A DNA stretch of 64,000 bases from Cognatundibacterium squillarum (lineage in GTDB: Bacteria; Pseudomonadota; Gammaproteobacteria; Burkholderiales; Burkholderiaceae_D), in assembly GCF_014652435.1 (NCBI RefSeq), contig NZ_BMYU01000004.1, forward strand, positions 62,001 through 126,000. The letters are read 5' to 3'. The notes under the pieces are model-generated. The model was given only the letters and a program-made list of their open reading frames with translations, did not search any database and was not told where the DNA came from. Both the position numbers and the translations under genes were made by a program. Of the stretch, positions 54,763-64,000 are shown one piece after another; position 1 is the first letter of the stretch; the number at the start of each line of letters is the position of its first letter.

Positions 54763-57321
54763 ATGACATATTCCGAGCTTTCTTTACACTGCCTTAGCCA
54801 AATCACTCCTGAGTTAAACCCTACTATGAACGCTGTTGATCAATTACCAGGAATTACTGATATGAATCCCCAAGAAATTTCGCTGGATGTATTACTGGAA
54901 AAATATGCCAAGGGCGGTGAAGCCACGATCCATGATGTGCAAAGCCGTGTAGCGCGTGCGCTGGCCAGCGTGGAACAGGCCGATGTCCGCGCTTATTACG
55001 AAGAGAAATTTTTGTGGGCGCAAAAGAATGGTTTCGTGCCTGCAGGCCGTATCAACTCGGCTGCCGGTATGGATTTGCGCGCAACCCTGATCAACTGCTT
55101 TGTTCAACCGGTAGGTGACTCCGTATCGAATTCCACCGATGGCAAACCCGGCATTTATGCTGCTTTAGCAGATGCTGCGGAAACCATGCGTCGCGGTGGC
55201 GGTGTCGGCTATGACTTCTCCACCATACGTCCGAAAGAAGCACTGGTGCGCGGCACACGTTCCCGTGCTTCCGGCCCGGTTTCCTTCATGCACGTTTTCA
55301 ATGCATCCTGCTCCACCGTGGAATCTGCCGGTGCGCGCCGCGGAGCGCAGATGGGTGTATTGCGTTGCGACCATCCGGATATCCGCGAATTTATCCGTTC
55401 CAAAGATCAGGGCGCGCTGACCAACTTTAATATCTCCATCGCCGTCACCGACGAATTTATGGAAGCGGTGGAAAAAGACGGCGATTTCAGTCTGGTACAC
55501 AAAGCCGAACCCGGCGACGAGAAAAAAACTGCAGGCGCATGGCTGCGCGATGACGGCCTGTGGGTGTATGAAACCGTCCGCGCGCGTGAATTGTGGGACA
55601 TGGTGATGCGCTCCACCTATGACCACGCAGAACCCGGCATTCTGTTCCTGTCGCGCATGAATGCAGAAAACAATCTGTACTACTGCGAAAAAATCGAAGC
55701 AACCAATCCGTGTGCGGAACAACCGCTGCCTGACTACGGTTGCTGCTGCCTTGGCTCCATCAATCTGACCCGCTTTGTGCGCAATGCCTTCCAGCCGGAT
55801 GCCAGCTTTGATGTGGAAGCCTTCCAGAGCGTGGTTGCGGTCGCGACCCGTATGCTGGACAATGTACTGAATGCAACGGCATGGCCATTACCGCAGCAGG
55901 AAGCGGAAGCGATGTCCAAACGCCGCGTCGGCCTCGGTTTCCTTGGCCTTGGCAGCACGCTGATCATGCTGGGCATTCGTTACGATTCCGAACAGGGCCG
56001 CGCCTTTGCCGCCAAAGTGTCGGAAGCCATGCGCGATCAGGCCTATTTATCATCGGTCGATCTGGCCAAAGAAAAAGGCGCGTTCCCGCTGTTTGATGCA
56101 GAAAAATACCTGAGCGGCACCTTCGCCCGCCGTCTGCCGAAGAACGTGCGGAATGCGATCAGTAAGCACGGCTTGCGTAACTCGCACCTGCTGTCGATTG
56201 CACCGACAGGCACGATCACACTGGCTTTTGCTGACAATGCCTCGAACGGCATCGAACCGGCATTTTCATGGGTGTACAACCGAAAAAAACGCATGAAATC
56301 CGGCGAAACCCAGACCTACGAAGTGGCAGACCACGCATGGCGTCTGTATCGTGCAATGGGTCATGATGTATCCGACAGCAGCAAGCTTCCGCAACAGTTT
56401 GTGACTGCGCTGGAAATGTCTGCCGCCGACCATATGCAAATGCTGGAAGCGGTGCAGCCTTACATTGATTCCTCGATTTCCAAAACGGTTAACGTTCCGG
56501 CGGATTACCCTTACGACGATTTCCAGAGCCTGTATTTCGACGCATGGAAAGCCGGCCTGAAAGGTCTGGCGACTTACCGTCCGAATAATGTGCTGGGCAG
56601 CGTGTTATCGGTTGCCAGCGAAACGCCGGTGGCGGCTCCGGAAGTCCGTACGCAACCGGATGAAGACTTACTGCGCAAACAGTTTGAAGGCCGCCCTTTC
56701 GGTGATCTGGAATCCGTTACTTCCAAAGTGCAGTACACCACTTACGAGGGCAAAAAAACCGTGTATCTGACGGTCAGCTTCATCCATGTCGAAGGGGTGG
56801 TTGGCGGTGAACGCGTGACGATTGAACGTCCGTTTGAATTCTTCATGCCTGCCGGTCAGAAAAATGACGGCCAGCAATGGATTTCCGCCAGTATGCGTCT
56901 GCTGTCGATGGCAGCACGTTCCGGTGGTTCCATCGCCAAAGCGCTGGCCGATATGCGCGAAGTGGTGTGGGATAAAGGCACGGTGCGCTGCGGCACCATC
57001 ACCAAAGAAGATGGCAGCACCGTACCACTGTTCCATGAGTCTGAAGTCGCTGCGATTGGCTACTGTCTGCAGCGTATTCTGGTCAAACGCGGCTATCTGG
57101 ATGCCAACGGCAATCAGATTCCGGTACAGGTACTGGCGGAACGTTTCAAAGTCCGTGCGCAACAATACGGTCTGGAAGATCTGAACGATGAAGCCGACCA
57201 CACACCGTTGCAAGCGAGCAGCGGCGGTAAAAAATGTCCGGAATGCGGTGCTCATGCATTGCAGAAAATCGATGGCTGCAGCCGTTGCGTTGCCTGCGGC
57301 TATGTCGGCGCCTGCGGCTGA
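54763..57321 (+). CDS. nrdJ: Adenosylcobalamin-dependent ribonucleoside-diphosphate reductase (class II)
   Basis: An 852-aa class II ribonucleotide reductase that makes deoxynucleotides using vitamin B12 and needs no oxygen or small subunit. Catalytic features: the [14 protein letters not shown] region, [20 protein letters not shown] with the redox/radical Cys, and [20 protein letters not shown]. The C-terminal tail is a zinc-ribbon-like segment, [16 protein letters not shown] then [11 protein letters not shown], thought to shuttle reducing equivalents. Start alternatives are ATG at 54826 and 54862; 54763 is taken only for its better ribosome-binding site, and the first residues may not be real. 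A terminator follows. Confidence 0.93.
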   Translation: MTYSELSLHCLSQITPELNPTMNAVDQLPGITDMNPQEISLDVLLEKYAKGGEATIHDVQSRVARALASVEQADVRAYYEEKFLWAQKNGFVPAGRINSAAGMDLRATLINCFVQPVGDSVSNSTDGKPGIYAALADAAETMRRGGGVGYDFSTIRPKEALVRGTRSRASGPVSFMHVFNASCSTVESAGARRGAQMGVLRCDHPDIREFIRSKDQGALTNFNISIAVTDEFMEAVEKDGDFSLVHKAEPGDEKKTAGAWLRDDGLWVYETVRARELWDMVMRSTYDHAEPGILFLSRMNAENNLYYCEKIEATNPCAEQPLPDYGCCCLGSINLTRFVRNAFQPDASFDVEAFQSVVAVATRMLDNVLNATAWPLPQQEAEAMSKRRVGLGFLGLGSTLIMLGIRYDSEQGRAFAAKVSEAMRDQAYLSSVDLAKEKGAFPLFDAEKYLSGTFARRLPKNVRNAISKHGLRNSHLLSIAPTGTITLAFADNASNGIEPAFSWVYNRKKRMKSGETQTYEVADHAWRLYRAMGHDVSDSSKLPQQFVTALEMSAADHMQMLEAVQPYIDSSISKTVNVPADYPYDDFQSLYFDAWKAGLKGLATYRPNNVLGSVLSVASETPVAAPEVRTQPDEDLLRKQFEGRPFGDLESVTSKVQYTTYEGKKTVYLTVSFIHVEGVVGGERVTIERPFEFFMPAGQKNDGQQWISASMRLLSMAARSGGSIAKALADMREVVWDKGTVRCGTITKEDGSTVPLFHESEVAAIGYCLQRILVKRGYLDANGNQIPVQVLAERFKVRAQQYGLEDLNDEADHTPLQASSGGKKCPECGAHALQKIDGCSRCVACGYVGACG

Positions 57322-57371
57322 CGACGGATGCAGGATCGCTGACAGCCAATGCTCACGGCAACAGCTGAATG

Positions 57372-57402
57372 AAAAAAGCGGACTTCACCAGTCCGCTTTT
57401 TC
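57372..57402 (+). terminator. Terminator after nrdJ
   Basis: GCGGACT and AGTCCGC within AAAAAA and TTTTT flanks, 5-nt loop, 50 bp after the stop. The GCGGACT core is shared with the dispersed repeat. Confidence 0.85.
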
Positions 57403-57450
57403 TTTTGTCCGCCAGCGCCAGCAGATACCCGACCGCTCCGGATTGCCCCC

Positions 57451-57600
57451 AAATTGCCAAAAATGCCCGAAATGCGGTGTTCTGCACAGGTTTTTGGCCT
57501 TTTTTCACGGTTGTCCGCGAAAACGCTCGCTCTCCGGGCAGGTGATTTTTTGCATAAATGCGGACTTCTGCACAACGGCGGTCGCCAGCGGCGCAGATAA
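57451..57600 (+). repeat. Dispersed intergenic repeat, two diverged units (copy D)
   Basis: A first unit, AAATGCGGTGTTCTGCAC (57470-57487) preceded by AATTGCCAAAAATG, matches the end of copy A (inverted). A second, AAATGCGGACTTCTGCAC (57556-57573) followed by GGCGGTCGCC, matches copies B and C. The similarity is lower than between B and C. Confidence 0.5.
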
Positions 57601-57604
57601 TGCA

Positions 57605-57636
57605 TAAAAAAACCGGCCTGACTACAGGCCGGTTTT
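57605..57636 (-). terminator. Terminator after the S9 peptidase gene
   Basis: AAAACCGGCCTG and CAGGCCGGTTTT with an ACTA loop; a T-run follows on the minus strand. It lies 33 bp beyond the stop. Confidence 0.88.
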
Positions 57637-57669
57637 CAGCTAACAGGATCAGTCTGATCCGGCAAATGC

Positions 57670-59742
57670 TTATTTCGCCGGACGGTTCAGATGATCTTTT
57701 AACCAGTCCAGCACGGTGTGATGCCACAGCACGGAATTGGCGGGTTTGGTAACCCAGTGGTTTTCATCCGGATAAATCAGCAGTTTACTTTCAATACCGC
57801 GACGCTGCAGCGCTGTGAAGGTGCCCAGTGCCTGTTCGGTCGGAATACGGAAATCAAGCTCGCCCTGCACCACCAGCATCGGCGTTTTCCAGTTTTTCAC
57901 GAAACGCACCGGATTGAATTTCTCGTGCAGTTCCGGCACATCGTAGTAAGCGCCGCCGTTTTCCCATTCGGTGAACCAGATTTCATCGGTCGCATACGCC
58001 ATGCCGCGGGTATCGAATACGCCGTCATGATTAACGATGCAGCGGAAGCCATCGTTCCAGTTACCGGCGATCCAGTTCATCATATAGCCACCATACGATG
58101 CACCCAGCGCGCAGGCGCGGCTGGTATCCAGCCACGGATATTTCTGTGCCGCCGCTGCCAGACCTTTTTTCAGATCTTCCAGCGGTTTGCCGCCCCAGTC
58201 ACCACTGATGGAATCAGTGAATTTCTGGCCGTAACCGGTGGACCCATGGAAATCGATAAACACCGCAGCATAACCGGCACCAGCATAAATCTGCGGATTC
58301 CAGCGGTAACCCCACTCATTGCCAAAGCTGCCCTGCGGGCCGCCATGCACCAGAAACGCGACCGGATAACGCTGCCCCGGCTGCGCATTCCACGGCTTCA
58401 TCACATAGCCGTACACCGTTTCACCATTCGCACCGGCAAAGCTGAACTGTTCGTATTCGCCGAGACGGATATCTTTCATCATCGCCGCATTGCGCTCCGT
58501 CAGACGGGTCATTTTTGCAGCCTCAGTCTGCGCTGCACTGCTGAGGCGGGTGCTGAACAACTGGCTGTCACCGGACAAACTGGCATGGCTGATGACCAGT
58601 GTATCGCCATGCGTATCAAAGCCATTCACCGAACCGGCGCCAGTCAGGGTGCGCACTTTGCCGCTGGCAACATCCAGCGCAAACAAGCGATGCTGACCGA
58701 TATCATCCGCCACCGCCAGAATCTGACGACCATCGCTGCTCCAGCGGAAATCCATCGCCGAACGGTCCCAGTCTGCCGCCAGCGCACGCTTTTTGCCCGT
58801 CGCCACATCCATCAGCATGACCTGAAAACGGTCTGCTTCAAATGTCGGACGTTTCATCGCCAGATACGCCAGCGTTTTGCCATCCGGCGAAAAACGTGCC
58901 TTGGTATCCCAGGCCTGATTGTCTGCGGTCAGGTTTTTCGGCAAGGCAGAGCCATCCGCCGGTACCTGATACAGATCGAAATTCGTCGACCACGCTTCGG
59001 TTTTGCCTGCAATACGTGCGGCAAACACCACGGTCTTGCCATCCGGACTGAACTGATATTCCTCATGGTCGCCATCCGGACGGGAAGGCACATCACCATC
59101 CAGTGTCAGGCTCAGCGGTACCGGTTCACCACGCACCTTGCCATCGCTGCCAATCGCAGCACTGAACAGAGTTGCACGACGGCCATCGGCCCAGACATCC
59201 CAGTGACGTACAAACAGGCGGTCATAAATACGACCGGTGGTTTTTTGTTGTTTTTGCACTGCCAGTTTGTTTGTCGTGCACTGCAGCACTTTGCAGTCAT
59301 GGAACACCGCCAGACTGAACAATAAGCGGTCGCCTTTGGGGGAAAGGCGGAAATTATCCACATCCAGCGGCAAATCCGTTACCTGCTGCGCTTCACCACC
59401 TTGTAAAGGCAAGCGCCAGATCTGGCTGCTGCCGGAACGGGAAGACAGAAAATATACTGCGTCGCCGTTTGGCGACCATTCTGCATCACTGGCCTCCGTG
59501 GTGGTCAGTTGCTGCTCTTTACCCGGTTTGTTCAGATCCTGCATCCACAAATTCGTGACGCCACGGTTTTTTTCCATGTCGGTCACACGCACGGTGTACA
59601 ACACTTTTTTGCCATCCGGCGATAACAATGGTGCACCAACACGTTCCATCCGCACCAGATCTTCAATCTGCAAACCACGCACATCAGCTTGTGCACTGCT
59701 CCAGCACATTGCGGCCAATGCGGCCAGCAAACGGTATTTCAT
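57670..59742 (-). CDS. S9-family (prolyl oligopeptidase-like) serine peptidase, exported
   Basis: A 690-aa periplasmic or secreted peptidase with a signal peptide (about 1-20, ending AQA). The N-terminal two thirds form a beta-propeller with WD40-like repeats (LSPDGKK, WSPNGDAVYF, FSPDGKTLAY). The alpha/beta-hydrolase domain has VHGGPQGSF, the nucleophile in ALGASYGGYMMNW, Asp in VQGELDFRIP and His in DENHWV. Likely a dipeptidyl- or acylaminoacyl-peptidase; the exact specificity is unknown. The ATG at 59742 has a strong GGAGG and is preferred to 59757. Confidence 0.92.
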   Translation of the reverse strand: MKYRLLAALAAMCWSSAQADVRGLQIEDLVRMERVGAPLLSPDGKKVLYTVRVTDMEKNRGVTNLWMQDLNKPGKEQQLTTTEASDAEWSPNGDAVYFLSSRSGSSQIWRLPLQGGEAQQVTDLPLDVDNFRLSPKGDRLLFSLAVFHDCKVLQCTTNKLAVQKQQKTTGRIYDRLFVRHWDVWADGRRATLFSAAIGSDGKVRGEPVPLSLTLDGDVPSRPDGDHEEYQFSPDGKTVVFAARIAGKTEAWSTNFDLYQVPADGSALPKNLTADNQAWDTKARFSPDGKTLAYLAMKRPTFEADRFQVMLMDVATGKKRALAADWDRSAMDFRWSSDGRQILAVADDIGQHRLFALDVASGKVRTLTGAGSVNGFDTHGDTLVISHASLSGDSQLFSTRLSSAAQTEAAKMTRLTERNAAMMKDIRLGEYEQFSFAGANGETVYGYVMKPWNAQPGQRYPVAFLVHGGPQGSFGNEWGYRWNPQIYAGAGYAAVFIDFHGSTGYGQKFTDSISGDWGGKPLEDLKKGLAAAAQKYPWLDTSRACALGASYGGYMMNWIAGNWNDGFRCIVNHDGVFDTRGMAYATDEIWFTEWENGGAYYDVPELHEKFNPVRFVKNWKTPMLVVQGELDFRIPTEQALGTFTALQRRGIESKLLIYPDENHWVTKPANSVLWHHTVLDWLKDHLNRPAK

Positions 59743-59990
59743 TACGCCTCCTGTCAACTATGCCGGGTCTGCCGGCAGCGCAGCATTGTAACAGCAGCCG
59801 CATGCGCTTATCCGCTCGGCAACAGCGGCTTTCATGGTGCAGCGCGGCAATAATTTTTAGAAATTTTGCTGCTCTGAATAAACCAGAGAACACATCAGAT
59901 GTTGTGACATTTGTTATAAGAATTTCTTTGCATAAATCTCTAGAATCAAAACATAAAAGTGATATTCATATGCAGGACGGAGGAGGCGCT

Positions 59991-60404
59991 ATGATCAGCA
60001 TGCAACATTTCACTGCCGGCTTACTGACGCTGATGTTTTGCGGCATGGTCTGGCAAATTGCGCAGCATGGCACAGCAGCAGATAGCGAAGAGCAACAGGC
60101 ATTGCGCGAACTCGGCTGGCTGAATTCCGCCAAACCGGAGCAGGATGTCAGTGCAGCGATACGCCGCGGCGACCACCGCTTTATCACATGGAGCGACAGT
60201 CAGAGACAGGTACCGGGCCTGGAGCAGGCTTGTGCAATTCCACCGCATGCCATCAACAATATGCCCGGCAGCATCACCGTCGCGCATCAGTATGAGCACC
60301 GCAAGCTGGCGGCAATTGCGCAAGTCTATGCGGAAGAATACAACTTACAGATGAGTACCTGGCTGCAACGCGAAGGTCTGTGGCGCTGTCAGGCACCTGC
60401 CTGA
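59991..60404 (+). CDS. Membrane-anchored protein of unknown function
   Basis: A 137-aa protein with one N-terminal hydrophobic segment (about 7-25), either a membrane anchor or an uncleaved signal, followed by a polar domain with two Cys residues (LEQACAIP near 83 and LWRCQAP near the end) that could pair outside the cytoplasm. The ATG at 59991 has an excellent AGGAGG; the in-frame ATG at 59970 would bury that site. I recognise no family. The gene is isolated between the S9 peptidase gene and the nucleosidase. Confidence 0.7.
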   Translation: MISMQHFTAGLLTLMFCGMVWQIAQHGTAADSEEQQALRELGWLNSAKPEQDVSAAIRRGDHRFITWSDSQRQVPGLEQACAIPPHAINNMPGSITVAHQYEHRKLAAIAQVYAEEYNLQMSTWLQREGLWRCQAPA

Positions 60405-60602
60405 TACAGCGCAAACCGGATGCGTCACCCTGCTCAGGTCTGATCATCGCTTGATACTCAGCAAGGCTCTCCGCAGTCTGCACTGGCAGCATACGCCTGC
60501 ACCGGCACGACTCTGTTATGCTGGTTAAACCGGCCAAAGAACAGCGACGCGCAAATGCCCTGATGTCATGGCCGGCTTCTTCAATGTTTACTGAAAACCG
60601 CC

Positions 60603-61205
60603 ATGTCCTGCAAAATTGTTGTCCTGTTTCCTACCGCTACCGAAGCCAGCCTGTTCCGCTCAGATGACGTCATCAGCATCGTTTCCGGCGTCGGCCTGAC
60701 CTGCACTGCTTACGCCACCATGAAAGCGATTTATGAGCACCGTCCGGACTGGCTGATCTTGTCCGGCATCGCCGGTGTATTTCCGCACTCCGGCATGAAA
60801 ATCGGCGAAGTTGCACTGGTGGAAGCAGAAGTCGAATCCGATCTGGGCTTCTTCACCAAAGACGGCTTCGTGCATATGGCCCATTTACCGATCGATATGG
60901 ATTTCGAACGACGTCACACCCTGCACTGCCCGCATTTACCGGAAGACCTGGACATGCGTCGTGCCCGCGGCATTTCCGTGAATGCAGCAATGGCACCGTT
61001 TATCGATACCACACAGTCTGATCTGGAAAATATGGAAGGCGGCGCATTTTTCCATGTCTGCCTGAAAGAGCAGCAGCGCTTCATTGAGCTGCGCGCCATC
61101 TCGAATATCGTCAGCACCGAAGATGATCAGTGGGATATGATGGGCTCCGTTGCGGCGATGACAGAAGGCCTGCACCGCCTGATTCGTCACTTGCAGCAAG
61201 GTTAA
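60603..61205 (+). CDS. Futalosine hydrolase-like nucleosidase (MqnB-like)
   Basis: A 200-aa member of the nucleoside phosphorylase/hydrolase superfamily. Glu14 in FPTATEASLF, the IASGIAGVFP-like SGIAGVFPHSGMKIGEVALV segment, ENMEGGAFFHVC and RAISNIVSTEDDQWDM fit futalosine hydrolase more closely than MTA/SAH nucleosidase. Futalosine hydrolase serves an alternative menaquinone route that is uncommon in Betaproteobacteria, and no other mqn gene is here, so the true substrate may be a different purine nucleoside. The ATG at 60603 is the family-like start. Confidence 0.7.
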   Translation: MSCKIVVLFPTATEASLFRSDDVISIVSGVGLTCTAYATMKAIYEHRPDWLILSGIAGVFPHSGMKIGEVALVEAEVESDLGFFTKDGFVHMAHLPIDMDFERRHTLHCPHLPEDLDMRRARGISVNAAMAPFIDTTQSDLENMEGGAFFHVCLKEQQRFIELRAISNIVSTEDDQWDMMGSVAAMTEGLHRLIRHLQQG

Positions 61206-61266
61206 ATACAGTTAAGAAAGCGGCATGGCGGCGTGAACGGTGTACGATGGTGGTAAGGAGGTTAAT

Positions 61267-61578
61267 ATGCAAAACGTTCATTGGCTGGAAACCAGTCAGC
61301 GCTCAATACTGGTTGTAGTGCCGACCTGGATCATCTGGTGCGGACTGATTGCTTTTTCTGCGCCGTATCGCCCTGATGGTGTTGCGTTCATGCTGTTTCT
61401 GTTTTCCGCCGGTATTTGCTTTCTCGGCTGCAGCTGGATGATGGCACCATTGATGCCGGAACGATTCGGTCTGTTCACCCGCTTGCTGTCGCAGACAATC
61501 TCAGGTCTGGTTCCGTTCGCGTTTATCGTATTAATCGGACATTATCTGGGCACGGCTACCCGTCACTGGCTCAGCTGA
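61267..61578 (+). CDS. Small inner-membrane protein of unknown function
   Basis: A 103-aa protein with three hydrophobic helices (about 13-32, 38-60 and 75-97). The strong AGGAGG about 5 bp before 61267 fixes the start. I recognise no family. It follows the nucleosidase gene by 61 bp and may be in the same transcript. Confidence 0.75.
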   Translation: MQNVHWLETSQRSILVVVPTWIIWCGLIAFSAPYRPDGVAFMLFLFSAGICFLGCSWMMAPLMPERFGLFTRLLSQTISGLVPFAFIVLIGHYLGTATRHWLS

Positions 61579-61668
61579 GCTTTACCTGAACCGCAGGCAA
61601 ATACCTGCCTGCGGTATTCTGTGCGATCATGGCAGACTGTTCACACTGCATGTGCCTGCCAGCCCCTC

Positions 61669-62508
61669 ATGTATCAAATTGCCGATCCTGATCCGCGCTT
61701 ATCCAGCCTGCTACTGCCTACTCTGGTGTTACATCTGGATGGCTGCAGTGGCAGCATTCCGGCGGCACTTAGTCCTTCCCTGCATTTTTTTCTGCGTGGT
61801 GGCGGTGAAATTCTCGGGCCTGATGGTGAATATCATCCGATTCCGGATGCCTATTTACTGGGACCGTTCATCGAACATTTTCATACCCGCTATCAGCCAG
61901 GAACTGTCGCATTTTCCGTCTGTTTCCGACCAGGTGTGCTGTATGAAGCCTGCGGCATTCATCCCGCTGGTCTGGTAGGAGCCTACCGGCTAATGCACGA
62001 AGTATTTCCGGCTGAGGCCTGTCAGGGACTGATGCAGGCACGACATCAGCAATTCAGCATCAGCGACGGTCTCGCTGCGTTTCAGGTATTTTTACTGGCT
62101 GTACTTCCACACAGCAGAACCGGCTTGTTTGCCGACGTACTGATGAAGGCCCAGCACAAAATTTTCTTTCCGATGGTGGACTTATCCGAGGCGCTGGGCT
62201 TTGGTCAGCGTCAGCTCGAAAGAAGAATTATGGATGCATTCGGCTTGCCGTTACGGGATATACGCCGCATGTCACGCTATGGTTATTCCATGCTGCATCT
62301 GCTGAGCAACCGCCCGGAACACGGCGAACTGACCCGGATCGCACAGGAGTTCGGCTATTACGATCAGGCACATATGGCCAGAGAATTCGTCAGCTTAATT
62401 GGTCATAGTCCTACGCAGCTTTTACAAAAAATCGCATCAGATGATCCCGGTTACTGGCTGTACCGTATTGCACCAGCAGATTTCAGACGCTTGTTTTACG
62501 TTGTCTGA
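61669..62508 (+). CDS. AraC-family transcriptional regulator
   Basis: A 279-aa regulator with an N-terminal ligand-type domain (about 1-150) and a C-terminal AraC helix-turn-helix pair: DLSEALGFGQRQLERRIMDAFG and the second helix region LTRIAQEFGYYDQAHMAREF followed by GHSPTQLL. The inducer and targets are unknown. The start is uncertain: 61669 begins near the family N-terminus but lacks a good ribosome-binding site, and a GTG at 61621 would add 16 residues. It converges with tolC. Confidence 0.85.
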   Translation: MYQIADPDPRLSSLLLPTLVLHLDGCSGSIPAALSPSLHFFLRGGGEILGPDGEYHPIPDAYLLGPFIEHFHTRYQPGTVAFSVCFRPGVLYEACGIHPAGLVGAYRLMHEVFPAEACQGLMQARHQQFSISDGLAAFQVFLLAVLPHSRTGLFADVLMKAQHKIFFPMVDLSEALGFGQRQLERRIMDAFGLPLRDIRRMSRYGYSMLHLLSNRPEHGELTRIAQEFGYYDQAHMAREFVSLIGHSPTQLLQKIASDDPGYWLYRIAPADFRRLFYVV

Positions 62509-62527
62509 TGCATCAGACCCCGGTAAT

Positions 62528-62566
62528 AAAAAAACGCCTCAGCATGATGCACTGAGGCGTTTTTTA
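62528..62566. terminator. Bidirectional terminator between the AraC gene and tolC
   Basis: AAAAAAACGCCTCAG pairs with CTGAGGCGTTTTTT around a 9-nt loop, 20 bp after the regulator stop and 27 bp beyond the tolC stop on the other strand. Confidence 0.9.
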
Positions 62567-62592
62567 TTGAACAGCCAGAATGACTGTACGCG

Positions 62593-63912
62593 TTACTGTT
62601 GCAGCAAGGTGTTAATTTCGTTCAGATCATCTTCTTTCAGAGAACCTGCCGCTGCTTTCAAGCGCAAGCCATTCAGAATCGTATCGTAACGGGCTTTCGC
62701 CAGATTCTGACGCGTGGTGTACAACTGCTGCTGCGCATTCAGAACGTCGATATTAATACGGACACCAACCTGATAGCCGAGCTTGTTCGAATCCAATGCT
62801 GACTGGCTGGAAATTTCTGCCGCTTCATACGCTTTCACCTGTGCCAGACCGCTGGTCACGCCGGCATATGCCTGACGTGCACCAAGCGCTGCAGTACGGC
62901 GATTTGCCTCCAGATCATTACGTGCTTTTTCTTCCAGTGCGATGGCTTCTTTAACGCGACTGTCAACAGCGAAACCGGCGAAGATAGGAACAGACCACTG
63001 AATACCAATCGAATTCGATTTCGAAACACCACTACCACTGGCACCGGCAACAGAAGAGCTGCGGCCAGAAGATGCCACCAGATCTACTGTCGGATAATGA
63101 CCTGCACGGTTCAGTTGAATCGTGCGTTTCGCGATTTCCACATTCAGTTCAGACGCAGTTACGCCATAGTTCTGTTTTTCTGCAGCGCTGACCCAGTCGT
63201 TAATACCAACCGGGTTCGGAGACGCCAGTTTCACCGCTGGTTTCAGCGTTGCCAGCGCACCGGCAGGCTTGCCGATGATTTGCTGCAATGCCGATTTTTT
63301 GACTTCCAGATCGCTTTGCGCTGCCAGTTCCTGTGCTGTTACCAGATCGTAACGTGCCTGTGCTTCATGGGTATCAGTGATGGTTGCTGTACCGACTTCG
63401 AAGTTGCGCTTCGCTGATGCCAGCTGCTCAGAAATCGCTGTTTTTTGCGCCTTCAGTGTTTCCAGAGAATCCTGCGATGCCAGAACATCAAAGTACGCCT
63501 GCGCAACACGCAAAATCAGATCCTGACTTGCCTGTGCAAATTGCGCTTCGCTGATCGCAACCGACAATTTGCCTTGCTCATATTGCTGCCAGTTTGCCCA
63601 GCGGAACAGTGGCTGAGACAGGCTCAAACTCACAGAATTACTGTAAGACGTGATACTGCGGTCAGGAACAGGTAAATCGCTTTGCAGCGTACTGTTGGTA
63701 CGGATATCACTGCCACTGAGGCCGATTGTCGGCAGCAAACCGGAGCGTCCCTGTACGTATTTTTCCTGCCCTGCGCTCAATGCAGAACGGGCACTGGCAA
63801 ACGTCGCATCATTTGCAAGCGCATCTTTATACACTTGCAGCAAATCCGTTGCCTGCGCCTGCAGACTGAAAAAAGCACTTGCGAGCAAAGTCGCAATCAA
63901 AGGCTTACGCAT
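62593..63912 (-). CDS. tolC: TolC-family outer-membrane efflux channel
   Basis: A 439-aa outer-membrane channel subunit with signal peptide (about 1-21, ending AQA). Two repeated halves typical of TolC: N-half TDLLQVYKDALANDATF to SLSQPLFRWANW, and C-half starting around AVKLASPNPVGIN, with SVPIFAGFAVDSRVKEA and LGYQVGVRINIDVLNAQQQLY. It should form a trimer that works with efflux pumps or type I secretion. The ATG at 63912 has GGAG at a good distance; 63927 is a less likely start. A rhodanese gene directly upstream is the common neighbour in Burkholderiales. Confidence 0.94.
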   Translation of the reverse strand: MRKPLIATLLASAFFSLQAQATDLLQVYKDALANDATFASARSALSAGQEKYVQGRSGLLPTIGLSGSDIRTNSTLQSDLPVPDRSITSYSNSVSLSLSQPLFRWANWQQYEQGKLSVAISEAQFAQASQDLILRVAQAYFDVLASQDSLETLKAQKTAISEQLASAKRNFEVGTATITDTHEAQARYDLVTAQELAAQSDLEVKKSALQQIIGKPAGALATLKPAVKLASPNPVGINDWVSAAEKQNYGVTASELNVEIAKRTIQLNRAGHYPTVDLVASSGRSSSVAGASGSGVSKSNSIGIQWSVPIFAGFAVDSRVKEAIALEEKARNDLEANRRTAALGARQAYAGVTSGLAQVKAYEAAEISSQSALDSNKLGYQVGVRINIDVLNAQQQLYTTRQNLAKARYDTILNGLRLKAAAGSLKEDDLNEINTLLQQ

Positions 63913-63936
63913 GTAACGCTCCGTCAAAAAGTAAAA

Positions 63937-64000
63937 TTAATAAGTCGGCATCGAAGGGTCGACCTGCAACGCCCACGCATGCACACCGCCGGTCATATTC
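63937..64000 (-). CDS. Rhodanese-like domain protein (C-terminal end only)
   Basis: Only the last 20 codons are inside the window, ending NMTGGVHAWALQVDPSMPTY and a stop at 63939-63937. The GGVHAWA motif is the usual end of single-domain rhodaneses, which transfer sulfur using a Cys outside this window. The gene lies 24 bp upstream of tolC on the same strand. Confidence 0.75.
   Translation of the reverse strand, partial: NMTGGVHAWALQVDPSMPTY

Larger units (their letters stand above)
57322..57669. other. 348-bp intergenic region with two terminators and repeats
   Basis: Between convergent nrdJ and the S9 peptidase gene. It contains the nrdJ terminator (57372-57402), diverged copies of the dispersed repeat (57451-57600) and the S9 terminator (57605-57636). 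No ORF of note. Confidence 0.7.

Noticed and set aside
57718-59325. A 535-codon open frame on the plus strand opposite the S9 peptidase gene
   Set aside because: It is antisense to a clearly real gene with full catalytic motifs and a strong ribosome-binding site, has low-complexity His/Arg/Gln-rich composition, and no family resemblance. Such mirror frames are common in this codon usage.
1-64000. tRNA genes, CRISPR arrays, insertion sequences or prophage remains
   Set aside because: No tRNA-like clover-leaf stretch, regularly spaced direct repeats, transposase or phage protein was found; the intergenic gaps are short and the repeats seen are dispersed, not arrayed.

Overview
The window looks like a piece of a betaproteobacterial chromosome, most likely Burkholderiales and perhaps Oxalobacteraceae. 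The main reasons are the gene order purM / perM-hda-HAD-pcnB-folK, the grpE-dnaK-dnaJ block, the rhodanese-tolC pair and an Anbu-type proteasome cluster. The family-level call is an inference from protein similarity and synteny, not from a search. Genes are densely packed with many 1-14 bp start/stop overlaps. No tRNA, rRNA, insertion sequence, prophage or CRISPR array was recognised.

Layout. 1-2086: the end-truncated gene of an exported glycoside hydrolase family 31 enzyme, with a 43-bp palindrome in its upstream region. 2453-6966: one tight operon for a TctD/TctE-like two-component system, a DUF4212 small subunit and a sodium:solute symporter. 7122-11253: circularly permuted ATP-grasp, alpha-E, transglutaminase and Anbu peptidase, a gene set known from comparative genomics but poorly understood; tag follows convergently. 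12245-14905: a secreted S41 protease and purM on the minus strand. 15058-20569: perM, hda, an HAD phosphatase, pcnB, folK, a DUF486 membrane protein and panB. 20778-29805: a TorF-type porin and the complete kdp potassium system (a 30-aa leader ORF, kdpF, A, B, C, D, E). 30072-36196: an exported unknown protein, then a minus-strand light-related operon with an SDR and three different photolyase/cryptochrome proteins plus a tiny DUF2256 protein. 36330-41882: beta carbonic anhydrase, a chalcone-isomerase-like exported protein, dnaJ, dnaK and grpE, with heat-shock-type promoters before dnaK and grpE. 42235-54672: cell-surface polysaccharide genes (rfbBACD for dTDP-L-rhamnose, a reductase / initiating transferase / 4,6-dehydratase module, phosphomannomutase, waaC, two GT2 enzymes, waaA). 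54763-64000: class II ribonucleotide reductase, an S9 peptidase, small unknown genes, a futalosine-hydrolase-like nucleosidase, an AraC-type regulator, a TolC-type outer-membrane channel and the end of a rhodanese gene.

How the parts fit. The surface block makes the precursors and inner-core transfers for lipopolysaccharide, but no flippase, polymerase or O-antigen ligase lies in the window, so assembly must be finished elsewhere. The kdp operon and the neighbouring porin share a similar upstream motif, which suggests joint control by KdpE. The most notable non-gene signal is a family of short GC-rich, hairpin-forming repeats in three intergenic regions (near 12.0, 29.9/30.8 and 57.5 kb). The most notable gene-level signals are the three-photolyase operon and the Anbu cluster.
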